A DNA stretch of 64,000 bases. It comes from Bog-473 sp963750075 (GTDB taxonomy: Bacteria; Actinomycetota; Acidimicrobiia; Acidimicrobiales; RAAP-2). Made by a program: the position numbers and the translations under genes. Below the pieces are notes generated by a model. That model worked only from the letters and a program-made list of their open reading frames with translations, had not been told where the DNA came from and did not search any database. Positions 31,281 through 40,208 of the stretch are shown one piece after another. The stretch is from the NCBI GenBank assembly GCA_963750075.1, contig CAVVPG010000004.1:62001-126000 (forward strand), given 5' to 3'. The stretch's first letter is position 1; each line of letters starts with the position of its first letter.

Positions 31281-31736
31281 ATGACCACCACCGTCGACGG
31301 CGTCGACGCCTTCCACGAGCTCGTCGGCAAGGACCTCGGCCACTCCGAGTGGCAGACGATCACCCAGGACCGGGTGAACCTCTTCGCCGACGCGACCGAC
31401 GACCACCAGTGGATCCATGTGGACCCCGAGCGCGCCAAGGACGGCCCGTTCGGCGTGGCCATCGCCCACGGGTACCTCACCCTCTCGCTCGCTCCGGTCC
31501 TGCTGAACAAGGTCATCCATGTCGAGAACACCAAGTTCGGGGTGAACTACGGCTGCAACAAGGTCCGCTTCCCCTCGCCGGTCCCCGTGGGCGCCGACCT
31601 GCGCATGGGCGTGACGGTGGCGGCCGTCGACGACACCGACGGCGGGGTGCAGGTCACCTACGACCTCGTGATGGAGGTCAAGGACGCGCCCAAGCCGGCC
31701 TGCGTCGCCCAAGTGGTCTACCGCTACTACCGCTGA
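31281..31736 (+). CDS. MaoC-family (R)-hydratase-like protein
   Basis: The 151-residue hot-dog-fold protein has the hydratase 2 signature: FADATDDHQWIHVDPERA with the catalytic Asp-His, and GVAIAHGYLTLSLAP with the supporting Ser. It would hydrate 2-enoyl-CoA thioesters. GAGGAG lies nine bases before the ATG. It is followed 14 bases later by menG, so it may be co-transcribed with the menaquinone genes, though no direct chemical link is obvious. Confidence 0.88.
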   Translation: MTTTVDGVDAFHELVGKDLGHSEWQTITQDRVNLFADATDDHQWIHVDPERAKDGPFGVAIAHGYLTLSLAPVLLNKVIHVENTKFGVNYGCNKVRFPSPVPVGADLRMGVTVAAVDDTDGGVQVTYDLVMEVKDAPKPACVAQVVYRYYR

Positions 31737-31750
31737 CACCGACCCGCACC

Positions 31751-32485
31751 ATGGTGCGCCGGCGCCGGCACGCGGCTCCCGGTCCCGGGTCGGCGACGCC
31801 ACTGCCCACCGGCGCGGAGAAGACGGCGCGTGTGCGCGCCATGTTCGACACGATCGCGCCGCGCTACGACCTCATGAACCGCTTGATGACGTTCGGGCTC
31901 GACCAGGCCTGGCGGCGCGGCGCGGTGGCCGCGCTGGCCCTCCCCCCCGGCGCGCTCGTCCTCGACCTCGCCTGCGGGACCGGTGACCTGTCTCGCCTCG
32001 CGCGCCGCGGCGGCTACCGCGTCGTCGGGGCCGACCTGAGCGCCGGCATGCTGGCGGCCAACGGCGCGGCGACCCCGCTCGTCGAGGCGGACGGCAGCCG
32101 CCTGCCCTTCGCCGGCGGGGCGTTCGACGGCCTGGTGTGCGGCTACGCGCTGCGCAACTTCACCGACCTGCCCGCCTCGCTGGCCGAGTGCGCCCGGGTG
32201 TTGCGTGCAGGCGGACGGCTGTCGGTGCTCGAGGTCGACGCCCCCACGTCGCATCTGTGGCGAGCCGGCTACGACGTGTGGTTCACCAAGGCGGTGCCCG
32301 CCCTGGGGGGCCTCATCTCCGACCGCGACGCCTACCGCTATCTCCCTCGCTCCGTGGCCTACCTCCCCCCCGCGGCAGAGCTGCGCCGCTTGCTGCTCGG
32401 GGCCGGCTTCTCGGCCGTGGGCATCCGGCCCCTGGCGGGGGGGCTGAGCCAGCTGGTGGTGGCCACCCACGCCGGGGCCCCGTGA
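31751..32485 (+). CDS. menG: Demethylmenaquinone methyltransferase
   Basis: MenG/UbiE methylates demethylmenaquinone with SAM. The 244-residue product has the family motif FDTIAPRYDLMNRLMTFGLDQ, SAM motif I DLACGTGDLSRLA, and a late segment (DRDAYRYLPRSVAYLPPAAEL) characteristic of the UbiE/MenG family. ATG 31751 is used; GTG 31754 is adjacent. The stop overlaps menF (GTGA), indicating a menaquinone operon. Confidence 0.92.
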   Translation: MVRRRRHAAPGPGSATPLPTGAEKTARVRAMFDTIAPRYDLMNRLMTFGLDQAWRRGAVAALALPPGALVLDLACGTGDLSRLARRGGYRVVGADLSAGMLAANGAATPLVEADGSRLPFAGGAFDGLVCGYALRNFTDLPASLAECARVLRAGGRLSVLEVDAPTSHLWRAGYDVWFTKAVPALGGLISDRDAYRYLPRSVAYLPPAAELRRLLLGAGFSAVGIRPLAGGLSQLVVATHAGAP

Positions 32486-33762
32486 CCGACGCGCTCCACG
32501 CGCGCACCGTGCCCCTGGCGTACGGGCCGGACGCGCTGCAGTTCGACGGCAGCCCGACCGTCCTGTTCGACCGCCCCGGGCTGACGCTGGTCGGCTGGGG
32601 GACGGCTCAACTGGTCGCCGCGTCCGGGGCGGCCGCGGCCCTGGCGGCCATCTCCTGTGACGACCCGGTCCGGCAGCCCGGCTCGGGCACCGTGGCCCTG
32701 GGCGCACTCCCCTTCGCCGGCGCCATGGGCGGGCAGCTCGTCATCCCGCGCTTCGTCATGGCGATCTCGCGCGATGCCGACGGCGTCACCCGGCGCTGGG
32801 CCACCGCCGTCGGGCCGGCCGACGTGGCGCTGCCCGGCACCGACGAGCTCTTCGACGCCGTGCTCTGGCAGTACGGCGCGACACCCGAGGTCGTCGTGGA
32901 CCCGGCCGTCGCCCGCGTCTCCACGCCGATGAGCGGCGCGGCCTACGCCGACATGGTGGCCGCGGCGGTGGCCACGCTACGCGCGCCCGGCGCCGCGCTG
33001 CGCAAGGTCGTGCTGTCCCGGCCACTGACCGTGGAGCTCCATGGCCCGCTCCCGCTGTCGGCGGTGCTGCGCCGGCTGCGGGCCGGCGAGCCGAACTGCA
33101 CCGTCTTCTCCATGCCGGTGCCCGACGGTGCCTTCTTCGGCGCCAGCCCCGAGCTGCTGGTGGCCCGCCATGGCGCGCGGGTCACGTGCCACCCGCTGGC
33201 CGGGACCGTGCCACGTGGCGACACGGCGCGTGCCGACGCGGACGCCCAGCGCGCCCTGGCCCGCTCGGACAAGAGCCGTGAGGAGCATCGCTACGTCGTC
33301 GACGAGATCGCAGGAACCCTGGCCCCGTACTGCTCCGAGCTCGCCGTGCCCGAGGAGCCCTCCATGGTCGCCTTCCGGTCGGTCGCCCACCTCGGCACGA
33401 GGATCGAGGGCCGCCTGTCCCGGCCGGTCGGGGTGCTCGAGCTCCTCGAGCGGCTCCACCCGACGCCGGCCGTCGGGGGCACGCCACGGGCCGACGCGCT
33501 CGCCTTCATCGCCGACCACGAGGCAGATGCGCGCGGCTACTGGGCCGGGCCCGTGGGGTGGGTCGACGCCGCCGGCGACGGTGAGTGGATGATCGGCATC
33601 CGCAGCGCCCGGCTCCACGCCGACGAGGCGGCGGTCACCCTGCGTGCCGGGTCGGGCATCGTGGCCGGCTCGAACCCCGCCGCGGAGCAGGCCGAGACCG
33701 ACGTCAAGCTGGCGACGGTCCTGGAGGCCGTCGTCCCCGGCGCCTCAGTGCAGCTGCGGTGA
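32482..33762 (+). CDS. menF: Isochorismate synthase
   Basis: MenF converts chorismate to isochorismate for menaquinone. The 426-residue product has a variable N-terminal half and a chorismate-binding C-terminal half: LRKVVLSRPLTV, FFGASPELLVARHG, HPLAGTVPRG, SDKSREEHRYVVDEI, TPAVGGTPR, YWAGPVGWVDAAGDGEW and RAGSGIVAGSNP. The position after menG favours menaquinone over siderophore use. GTG 32482 is coupled to menG. Its end overlaps the convergent histidine kinase gene by 18 bases. Confidence 0.9.
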   Translation: MTDALHARTVPLAYGPDALQFDGSPTVLFDRPGLTLVGWGTAQLVAASGAAAALAAISCDDPVRQPGSGTVALGALPFAGAMGGQLVIPRFVMAISRDADGVTRRWATAVGPADVALPGTDELFDAVLWQYGATPEVVVDPAVARVSTPMSGAAYADMVAAAVATLRAPGAALRKVVLSRPLTVELHGPLPLSAVLRRLRAGEPNCTVFSMPVPDGAFFGASPELLVARHGARVTCHPLAGTVPRGDTARADADAQRALARSDKSREEHRYVVDEIAGTLAPYCSELAVPEEPSMVAFRSVAHLGTRIEGRLSRPVGVLELLERLHPTPAVGGTPRADALAFIADHEADARGYWAGPVGWVDAAGDGEWMIGIRSARLHADEAAVTLRAGSGIVAGSNPAAEQAETDVKLATVLEAVVPGASVQLR

Positions 33763-35247
33763 GCGCACCGGCCTGGGCGTGGCGGCCGACGCTGCGACGT
33801 GGCTGGCCGCCAGCGGGATCTTGACCACCAGCGTCGCCCCCGGGCCCTGGGTGGCGAGCACCTCGGCCGTCCCGTGCAACGCCTCGGCGATGGCCCGGAC
33901 GATGGCCAGCCCGAGCCCGGTGCCGACGACCGAGCGCGAAGGGTCGCCCTGGTAGAAGCGGTCGAACACGCGCCCGGACTCGCCGGGCGGGATTCCCGGC
34001 CCGTTGTCGGACACCTGGATGTAGCCCATCGGGGCGGCCACGCCGGTCGAGACGCTGACCTCGGTGCCGGGCGGCGTATGGGCCAGCGCGTTGCGCACGA
34101 GGTTGTGCGCCACCTGCGCGAGGCGCTCGCCGTCGCCGACGACCACCACCGGAGGCCCCGGTTCCAGCACGAGGTGATGGCCGTGTGCGACCGCGTTCGA
34201 GTCGCCCACCGCGTCGGCACAGGTGCGCTGCAGGTCGACGGGTTCGGCCCGGAGCGGCCGCCCCCGGTCCAGTTCGGCCAGCAGCAGGAGGTCCTCCACC
34301 AGGCCACCCATCCGGGTCGCCTCCTCCTCTATCCGCTTCAACGCCTTGCGGCGCCCCGCCTCGTCGGAGAAGCCGCCGCGCCCCAGGAGCTCCGCGTAGC
34401 CCCGGATCGAGGTGAGAGGCGTGCGGAGCTCGTGGGACGCGTCGGCCACGAACTGCCGGAGGCGCTCCTCGGAGGCCGACTTCTCGGAGAAGGCGACCTC
34501 GATCTGGGCCAGCATCTCGTTCAGTGCCACGCCCAGGCGGCCGACCTCGGTGTCCCGCGCCCCCTCGGGCACCCGCCGCGTGAGGTCGCCCGAGGCGATG
34601 GCGTCGGCCGTGCCCGCCATCTGGCGCAACGGGCGCAGGCCGCGGCGCACCACCACCATGACGAGCACGCCCATGGCCAGGAGCACGGCCAGGCTGGCGG
34701 CCTCCTCCACCTTGCGCAGCGACGCCAGCGTGTCGTTGGTCGGGTTCAGCGAGATCGACGTCACCAGCGTCCCCTGAGGGACGGTGACGGCGACGGTGCG
34801 GTACTGGCCGTCGGGATCACCCGTGCTCCCGAGGATCACCGCATCGGGGTCCGGGCGGAACGTGCCGGCGTAGCGCCCCACGTGGACGTGGCGGTAGATG
34901 TCGGGGACCTGCTGCACCGGGATCTTCCTGGTCAACAGCGGCGCCGGGTCGGGCCGGGTGGTCGACCCCGACGGACGGCGGAGGATCACCTTCCCGTCGC
35001 GGTCGAGGACCGTGAGGTAGACGTCGGACGAGATCCGGCGCGAGATCTCCGCGGGCGTGACCGGCAGGTTCCGGGCGGCCGCAAAGGTGAGGTAGTCGAA
35101 GCCCAGTGCCTCGTTCTGCGCCAGGGTGTCGTCGGCCTGTCCGTCGAGGAAGGAGCGGACCGAGGTGTAGATCACGACGTCCGCCACGACGAGGCCGAGC
35201 ACCAGCAGCAGCGCTACGACGGCGACGAGGCGCTTCTGGAGGCTCAT
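33745..35247 (-). CDS. Membrane sensor histidine kinase
   Basis: The 500-residue kinase has TM1 (about 7-29), an extracellular sensor (30-180) and TM2 (about 181-200). HAMP (201-254) follows, then the phospho-acceptor His272 in DASHELRTPLTS, and the ATPase domain with HNLVRNALAH, DNGPGIPP and GTGLGLAIVRA. This layout matches the MprB/TrcS-type actinobacterial kinases. ATG 35247 overlaps the response-regulator stop by four bases, so regulator and kinase are made together. The signal is unknown. The sensor part contains YLTVLDRDGKVI, a segment often seen in dCache/PAS-like periplasmic folds. Confidence 0.93.
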   Translation of the reverse strand: MSLQKRLVAVVALLLVLGLVVADVVIYTSVRSFLDGQADDTLAQNEALGFDYLTFAAARNLPVTPAEISRRISSDVYLTVLDRDGKVILRRPSGSTTRPDPAPLLTRKIPVQQVPDIYRHVHVGRYAGTFRPDPDAVILGSTGDPDGQYRTVAVTVPQGTLVTSISLNPTNDTLASLRKVEEAASLAVLLAMGVLVMVVVRRGLRPLRQMAGTADAIASGDLTRRVPEGARDTEVGRLGVALNEMLAQIEVAFSEKSASEERLRQFVADASHELRTPLTSIRGYAELLGRGGFSDEAGRRKALKRIEEEATRMGGLVEDLLLLAELDRGRPLRAEPVDLQRTCADAVGDSNAVAHGHHLVLEPGPPVVVVGDGERLAQVAHNLVRNALAHTPPGTEVSVSTGVAAPMGYIQVSDNGPGIPPGESGRVFDRFYQGDPSRSVVGTGLGLAIVRAIAEALHGTAEVLATQGPGATLVVKIPLAASHVAASAATPRPVRSPQLH

Positions 35248-35948
35248 CCTTCGCGGGGCAGGCGGAGGGTGTAGCCGACGCGCCGGATGGTGTGGATGAG
35301 TGCCGGCTCGGTGACGTCGATCTTCTTCCGCAGGTAGCTGATGTAGGTCTCGACGATGTTGGGGTCGCCGCGGAAGTCGAACCCCCAGACGTTGTCGAGC
35401 AGCTCGGACTTGGAGATGACCCGCCGGGCGTTCTCCAGCAGATAGTGCAGAAGGTTGAACTCGGTCGCCGTCAGGTCGATCGCTTGCTCGCCGCGCCACA
35501 CCTCGTGGGTGTCGATGTTCATGGAGAGGTCGGAGAACTGCAGGACGGCGCTGTCGGCCGCCGCCACCTCGCCGGCCCGGCGCAGAATGGCCCCGACGCG
35601 CGCCATCAGCTCGTCCACGCTGAAGGGCTTCGTCACGTAGTCGTCACCCATGCTGAGGCCCTCCACCTTGTCCTGGGTGGTGTCGCGCGCGGTCAGGAAC
35701 ACGATCGGCATCTGCTCGCCCTGGTTGCGCAGGCGCCGGCAGACCTCGTTGCCGTCGAAGTCGGGCAGCATCACGTCGAGCATGACGAGATGGGGGCGGA
35801 AGCTGCGGACCTGCTCGAGCGCCTCCGCGCCGGTGGAGGCCACGCCGACCGCGTAGCCCTCGAAAGCCAGCGCGGCCGAGAGCAGCTCGGCGATGTTGGG
35901 CTCGTCGTCCACGACCAGGATGCGCGCCGGGGAGGCTTCGATCGTCAC
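35244..35948 (-). CDS. OmpR-family response regulator
   Basis: The 234-residue DNA-binding regulator has a receiver domain (VVDDEPNI; phospho-acceptor Asp58 in VMLDVMLPDFDG; Thr in FLTARD; Lys in TKPFSVDEL). Its winged-helix domain has LTATEFNLLHYLLENARRVISKSELL and VETYISYLRKKID. It pairs with the kinase that follows. The start is GTG 35948. Lying 24 bases after the Ppm stop, it may be co-transcribed with that gene and thus tie envelope glycosylation to the regulator (inference). Confidence 0.95.
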   Translation of the reverse strand: MTIEASPARILVVDDEPNIAELLSAALAFEGYAVGVASTGAEALEQVRSFRPHLVMLDVMLPDFDGNEVCRRLRNQGEQMPIVFLTARDTTQDKVEGLSMGDDYVTKPFSVDELMARVGAILRRAGEVAAADSAVLQFSDLSMNIDTHEVWRGEQAIDLTATEFNLLHYLLENARRVISKSELLDNVWGFDFRGDPNIVETYISYLRKKIDVTEPALIHTIRRVGYTLRLPREG

Positions 35949-35972
35949 GTCAGCACGACCCCGCGCACGCGG

Positions 35973-36875
35973 TCACGGCGAGCCGACGGGGTCTTCGGCG
36001 GCGACATGGGAGTCGGGCCCGGCTCCGCCGTCACCACCCGCAGGCGCGGGACCGCTCGTGCCGCCCGTCCTGCTCCCCTCGGTCGCTCCGGCGGAGGAGT
36101 GCCCGCCCGGGGACCCCGCGTCCCCCGTGCTCGTGCGGCCCGCCTTGCGCCCGGTCCGGCGGGCACCATGGGCGACGCGGCCCAGGCCCCACCAGGTCAC
36201 GAGCGCCAGCGCCTCGAACACGATGAACGACGACATCTTGGACTCGCCGGCCTCACGGTCGACGAAGCTGATCGGCACCTCGGTGACGGCCGCGCCACAC
36301 TGCTTGGCGCGGTAGGTCATCTCGATCTGGAAGCCGTAGCCCTCGGCGCGGATCCGCTCGAGGTCGAGCCGGCGCAAGATGCCGGCCGAATAGGCCCGGT
36401 ACCCCGCCGTCGAGTCGGCCACGCCGAGCCCGAGGACCGTGGACGCGTAGAGGTTGCCGCCCCGCGACAGGAGGTGGCGGTGCCAGGCCCAGTTCGGTAT
36501 CGAACCACCCTCGACGTAGCGCGAACCGATGGAGACGTCGAAGCCCTCCTCGAGTGGCGCCAGGAGGGAGGGCAGTGCCGCCGGGTCGTGCGAGAAGTCG
36601 GCGTCGATCTCGACGAACGCCTCGTACCCGCGCTCGAGTCCCCACGCGAAGCCGGCCCGGTACGCGCTCCCCAACCCGCCCTTGGCGGTGCGGGCCAGCA
36701 GGTGCACGTCGGGTAGCTCGGTGGCGACCTTCTGCACCAGCTCGGCCGTCCCGTCCGGGCTCCCGTCGTCGACCACGAGGACGCCGGCGTGCGGCAGGCA
36801 CTCGTGGATTCGCCGGAGCATCCGCTCGATGTTCTCGGACTCGTTGTAAGTCGGGATGACCACCAGCGCTCGCAT
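35973..36875 (-). CDS. Polyprenol-phosphate-mannose synthase-like GT2
   Basis: The 300-residue glycosyltransferase of family 2 resembles Ppm1/dolichol-phosphate-mannose synthase, which charges a polyprenol lipid with mannose from GDP-mannose. Visible motifs are VVIPTYNESENIERML, LVVDDGSPDGT, KGGLGSAYRAGF, the catalytic EIDADFSHDP, SIGSRYVEGG, ADSTAGYRAY and GYGFQIEMTYRA. The last about 50 residues are Gly/Pro/Ser-rich and disordered. It lacks the membrane domain of some homologues. The GT87 enzyme at 40209-41438 is a plausible user of its product. Confidence 0.9.
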   Translation of the reverse strand: MRALVVIPTYNESENIERMLRRIHECLPHAGVLVVDDGSPDGTAELVQKVATELPDVHLLARTAKGGLGSAYRAGFAWGLERGYEAFVEIDADFSHDPAALPSLLAPLEEGFDVSIGSRYVEGGSIPNWAWHRHLLSRGGNLYASTVLGLGVADSTAGYRAYSAGILRRLDLERIRAEGYGFQIEMTYRAKQCGAAVTEVPISFVDREAGESKMSSFIVFEALALVTWWGLGRVAHGARRTGRKAGRTSTGDAGSPGGHSSAGATEGSRTGGTSGPAPAGGDGGAGPDSHVAAEDPVGSP

Positions 36876-37055
36876 GCAGGCATTCTAGGGGGGTCGCGCG
36901 CCGCCGGCTTGGGCGCCGGTCGGTGCGGCGGTCGGCCCCGGTCCCACGCGTGACCTGGACCTTCTCATGCGGCACGCCTCGGCCGGCGTCCCCGGCGCCG
37001 CGTGAGCGAGGGCGGTGCGGGCGTACACGTCCACCGCCCTTCCCGCCGGCAGAGC

Positions 37056-38231
37056 TCAGATGTCGGTCGGATCCGCCGGCGTGAGAGGACCGTGCAGCTC
37101 CGACTCGCCCACCACCGCGTCGGGACCCCGCCGCAGCTCCCGGACGATCACCTGGACCGCACCGCCGAACGGGATGCCCACCAGGGCGCCGACGAACGCG
37201 CCCAGTCCACCGGCGATCCGGCCGCCCAGCGTCGCACCCACGAGCACGGCGATCAGCACCCAGAAGGGGTTGAGCTGGACCGTCCTGCTCATGATGATCG
37301 GGTTGAGGACGTGGTTCTCGATCTGCTGGTAGACGAGGAAGACGATCAACATGATGATCCCTGCCTGCACGGAGTGGATGGCCGCGATGACCACGACCGG
37401 CACGCCGGCCAGCAGCCCACCCACCAGGGGCAGCAGGTCGACCAGGGCCACGAAGACCCCGAGGAGGAAAGCGAACGGCACGCCGAGGATGGCCAGGGTG
37501 GTCCCCGAGATGACCCCGGCGATGACCGAGGTGGCGCCGTTCCCCAGCATGTAGCCGGTCACCGAGCGGATCGTGTCGTCGACCACCCGGCGCAGCCGGT
37601 CCGCCGTCGTGGGCTGGAAGACGCTCAAGAAGCCGGACCACAGGCGCGGGGCCTCGAGCATGGTGAAGAAGGTCAGGATGGCGATCGTCACGACGGCAAC
37701 GAGGGTCGACACCGCCGCGGCGCCGACGGAGAACGCGGTGGCCGGCTTGAGCACCTTGGTGATCTGCGAGGCGATCTTGGACGACCCCTCCGAGAGGTAC
37801 TTCTGCAGGTGGAGGCGGAACACCAGCCTGCCCAGCGGGCCGTGGCCCTTCTTGGCCTCCGCGACCAGCGTCGGCACCTGCTTGCCGAAGTGCACCGCCG
37901 CCGTGACCAGCGGCTCGGTGAACAGGTAGACGAGGCCGATCACCACGAGCGCCCCCACCAGGAACACGGTGAGCGTGGCCCCGCCGTGGGAGAGTCCCCG
38001 CAAGCGCAGGAACCGTGTGGCCGGCGTCATCAGGAGCGTGATGAAGAACGCAATGACGATGTAGACCACGATGGTACGGAGAGCCCAGAGCCCGAGGATG
38101 AGGGCGGCGTTCAGGTCCAGCAGCACGATCACCACCAGCACCGTCACCACGATGGCGGCGAGCGGGATCCCCCGGCGGTCCGCGCTCCCCGAGAGCTTGG
38201 CCCGCCACGTGTCGGGAGGCTCAGCGGCCAT
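37056..38231 (-). CDS. AI-2E family permease
   Basis: The 391-residue integral membrane protein has about eight hydrophobic segments. The family-typical middle and end are present: RLRRVVDDTIRSVTGYMLGN, ITLAILGVPFAFLLGVFVALVDLLPLVGG and QQIENHVLNPIIMSRTVQLNP. Members export small molecules or ions; the autoinducer role applies only to a few. ATG 38231 is chosen; an upstream in-frame start at 38291 would add a stretch without typical features and encroach on the divergent gene. Confidence 0.9.
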   Translation of the reverse strand: MAAEPPDTWRAKLSGSADRRGIPLAAIVVTVLVVIVLLDLNAALILGLWALRTIVVYIVIAFFITLLMTPATRFLRLRGLSHGGATLTVFLVGALVVIGLVYLFTEPLVTAAVHFGKQVPTLVAEAKKGHGPLGRLVFRLHLQKYLSEGSSKIASQITKVLKPATAFSVGAAAVSTLVAVVTIAILTFFTMLEAPRLWSGFLSVFQPTTADRLRRVVDDTIRSVTGYMLGNGATSVIAGVISGTTLAILGVPFAFLLGVFVALVDLLPLVGGLLAGVPVVVIAAIHSVQAGIIMLIVFLVYQQIENHVLNPIIMSRTVQLNPFWVLIAVLVGATLGGRIAGGLGAFVGALVGIPFGGAVQVIVRELRRGPDAVVGESELHGPLTPADPTDI

Positions 38232-38293
38232 GGGACCAGCTTGGCAGCTTTGACCTCCGAAGAGGCGGTTGGTCGCGCTACGGACGTGCAAGC

Positions 38294-39382
38294 ATGAATG
38301 CGATGGACCAGGTCGAGCAGGCGGAGCCCGCGGAGCAACCCCCGGTCCCGCCGCCGAGGGTCAGGCGGCGATGGCTCCCCCGCAACGTGAAGATCACCCT
38401 GATGGTCCTCTTCCTCTTCTTCGTGGGCGAGTACATCCTGCTCCCGGAGTTGGCCAGTGCCCGCAGGGAGTTCCAGCAGTTGAGCCACCTCAACTTCCTG
38501 TGGCTGATCCTCGGCGCGCTGCTCGAGGTGGCCGCCCTGGTGGCGTACGCCGAGCTGACCCACACGGTCCTGTCGCCGGGCGCGCCCGACCGGTTCCGCA
38601 TCTTCCGCATCAACATGTGGGCCCTCGCGGTCAGCCACGTGCTCCCGGGCGGGACGGTGCCGGGCACCGCCGCCAGCTACCGCCTCCTGACCGACGCGGG
38701 AGTCTCGGGCAGCACCGCCGCCTTCGGCCTGGCCACCCAGGGCATCGGCTCGGCGGTGGTGCTGAACCTCATCTTCTGGCTGTCACTGCTGATCTCCATC
38801 CCGTTGCAGGGCTACAACCCGCTCTACGGCTTCGCGGCCATCCTCGGCGTGCTCCTGCTGGCCATCTTCGCCACCGTGGTCTTCCTCCTGACCCGGGGCG
38901 AGAAGCAGGCCGCCGTGTTCATCCACAAGGTGGCCGGCCGGCTCCCCTTCGTGAAGGCGGAGACGGTGACCTCGCTGGTCCAGAAGGTGGCGGACCGCAT
39001 GAAGATCCTCGCCTCGAGCTCGGAGCTGCTGACGAGGGCGAGCATCTGGGCGGCGGCGAACTGGCTGCTCGACGCCGCCTCCCTGTGGGTCTTCCTCCTC
39101 GCCTTCGGCGCCCACATCTCGCCCATCGACGTGCTGGTGGCCTACGGGCTGGCCAACATCCTCGCCGTCATCCCGCTGACGCCGAGCGGCCTCGGCGTGA
39201 TCGAGCTGACGATCGTGGCCGTGCTGAAGGGATTCGGCGTCCCTGGCGGCGTGGCCGCGGCGGGCGTCCTCAGCTGGCGCCTCGTCAACTTCTGGCTGCC
39301 CATCCCGTTCGGCGGCGCGGCCTACCTGTCGCTGCGGCTCCGGCGGCCGGGGACGGCGACCGCCAAGGCGATCACGCCCTGA
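38294..39382 (+). CDS. Flippase-like / lysylphosphatidylglycerol synthase TM protein
   Basis: The 362-residue membrane protein of the LPG_synthase_TM (YbhN/AglD) family has about eight helices. Family landmarks are WLILGALLEVAALVAYAEL, LAVSHVLPGGTVPGTAASYRLL, and the C-terminal VAYGLANILAVIPLTPSGLGVIELTI with GVLSWRLVNFWLPIPFGG. Homologues move lipids or lipid-linked sugars, or form the membrane part of MprF; the aminoacyl-transferase domain is absent. The neighbourhood of GT2 and GT87 enzymes makes a lipid-glycan role attractive but unproven. Confidence 0.85.
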   Translation: MNAMDQVEQAEPAEQPPVPPPRVRRRWLPRNVKITLMVLFLFFVGEYILLPELASARREFQQLSHLNFLWLILGALLEVAALVAYAELTHTVLSPGAPDRFRIFRINMWALAVSHVLPGGTVPGTAASYRLLTDAGVSGSTAAFGLATQGIGSAVVLNLIFWLSLLISIPLQGYNPLYGFAAILGVLLLAIFATVVFLLTRGEKQAAVFIHKVAGRLPFVKAETVTSLVQKVADRMKILASSSELLTRASIWAAANWLLDAASLWVFLLAFGAHISPIDVLVAYGLANILAVIPLTPSGLGVIELTIVAVLKGFGVPGGVAAAGVLSWRLVNFWLPIPFGGAAYLSLRLRRPGTATAKAITP

Positions 39383-39392
39383 CCCGGTCCGC

Positions 39393-40205
39393 GTGATGCG
39401 CTCAGGGCGGCCGTCGGTCACGGTGCGGCGGCTCGCGGCACACCGGGCCCGCCTCGCGCGCACGCGACCCTCGACTCCCGGCGCCGACGTCGAGGCCGAG
39501 TGCCGCCTCTACCGCGACGTCGGCGGGATGGTCGCGGTGCCCTTCGGGTATCCCGCGTCGACCGCGCTGCGCACCCGCGCGGTCGACGCCGAGGTGGCCC
39601 GCGCCATCGGCCGGGGAACCACGCAGGTGATGCTCCTCGGAGCCGGGTACGACGGGCGGGCGCTGCGCTTCGGCGGCGGAGCGCTCCGCTGGTTCGAGGT
39701 GGACCTGCCGTCGACGCAGGCCGACAAGCGGCGGCGCCTGGACGCGCTGGGCATCCGGCCGGCCGCCGTCTCCTATGTGGCCGTCGACCTCGGGTCGGAG
39801 AACCTCGGGGAGGACCTCGGGGCCACGCTCGATGCCGCCGGGCACGACGCCACCAGCCCGTCGCTCTTCGTCTGCGAGCACCTCTTCGGCTCGGTGGCCC
39901 TGGAGGCGACGGCATCGGTGTGCCAGGCACTGCGCGCCCGCGCACCGGCGGGGAGCGTGCTGGTCGCCGTCTTTCGGATCGCACCCGAACCCGGCTCCAC
40001 CGTGCGGGCCCTCGGCGCCGGCATCGACACGCTTCTGCGGTTCGCCGGCGAGCCCCCGCGCAACGAGCTCCGCCCCGGGGACCCCGAGAAGCTGATGGTC
40101 GTCACGGGCTGGCGCGTCGTGCACGCAGAATCGTCGGCGGCGAGCCGGGTCGACCCCGGCGCCCGCGCGCTGGTCCTGGTCTGCGAACCGGGTCCGACGC
40201 GCTGA
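39393..40205 (+). CDS. LCM-type SAM-dependent methyltransferase
   Basis: The 270-residue product fits the actinobacterial leucine-carboxymethyltransferase-like family (TIGR00027-type). VMLLGAGYDGRALRF is the SAM loop, FEVDLPSTQADKRRRL the acidic ribose-binding strand, VAVDLGSENL the next acidic position, and FVCEHLFGSV a catalytic-region motif. The methyl acceptor is unknown. GTG 39393 or ATG 39396 is the start. It ends three bases before the convergent GT87 gene; both stops lie in a five-base-pair palindrome. Confidence 0.82.
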   Translation: MMRSGRPSVTVRRLAAHRARLARTRPSTPGADVEAECRLYRDVGGMVAVPFGYPASTALRTRAVDAEVARAIGRGTTQVMLLGAGYDGRALRFGGGALRWFEVDLPSTQADKRRRLDALGIRPAAVSYVAVDLGSENLGEDLGATLDAAGHDATSPSLFVCEHLFGSVALEATASVCQALRARAPAGSVLVAVFRIAPEPGSTVRALGAGIDTLLRFAGEPPRNELRPGDPEKLMVVTGWRVVHAESSAASRVDPGARALVLVCEPGPTR

Positions 40206-40208
40206 ACG

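Noticed and set aside
37056..38231. Calling the AI-2E permease a quorum-sensing exporter
   Set aside because: No luxS or other quorum-sensing gene is nearby, and most members of the family transport other solutes.
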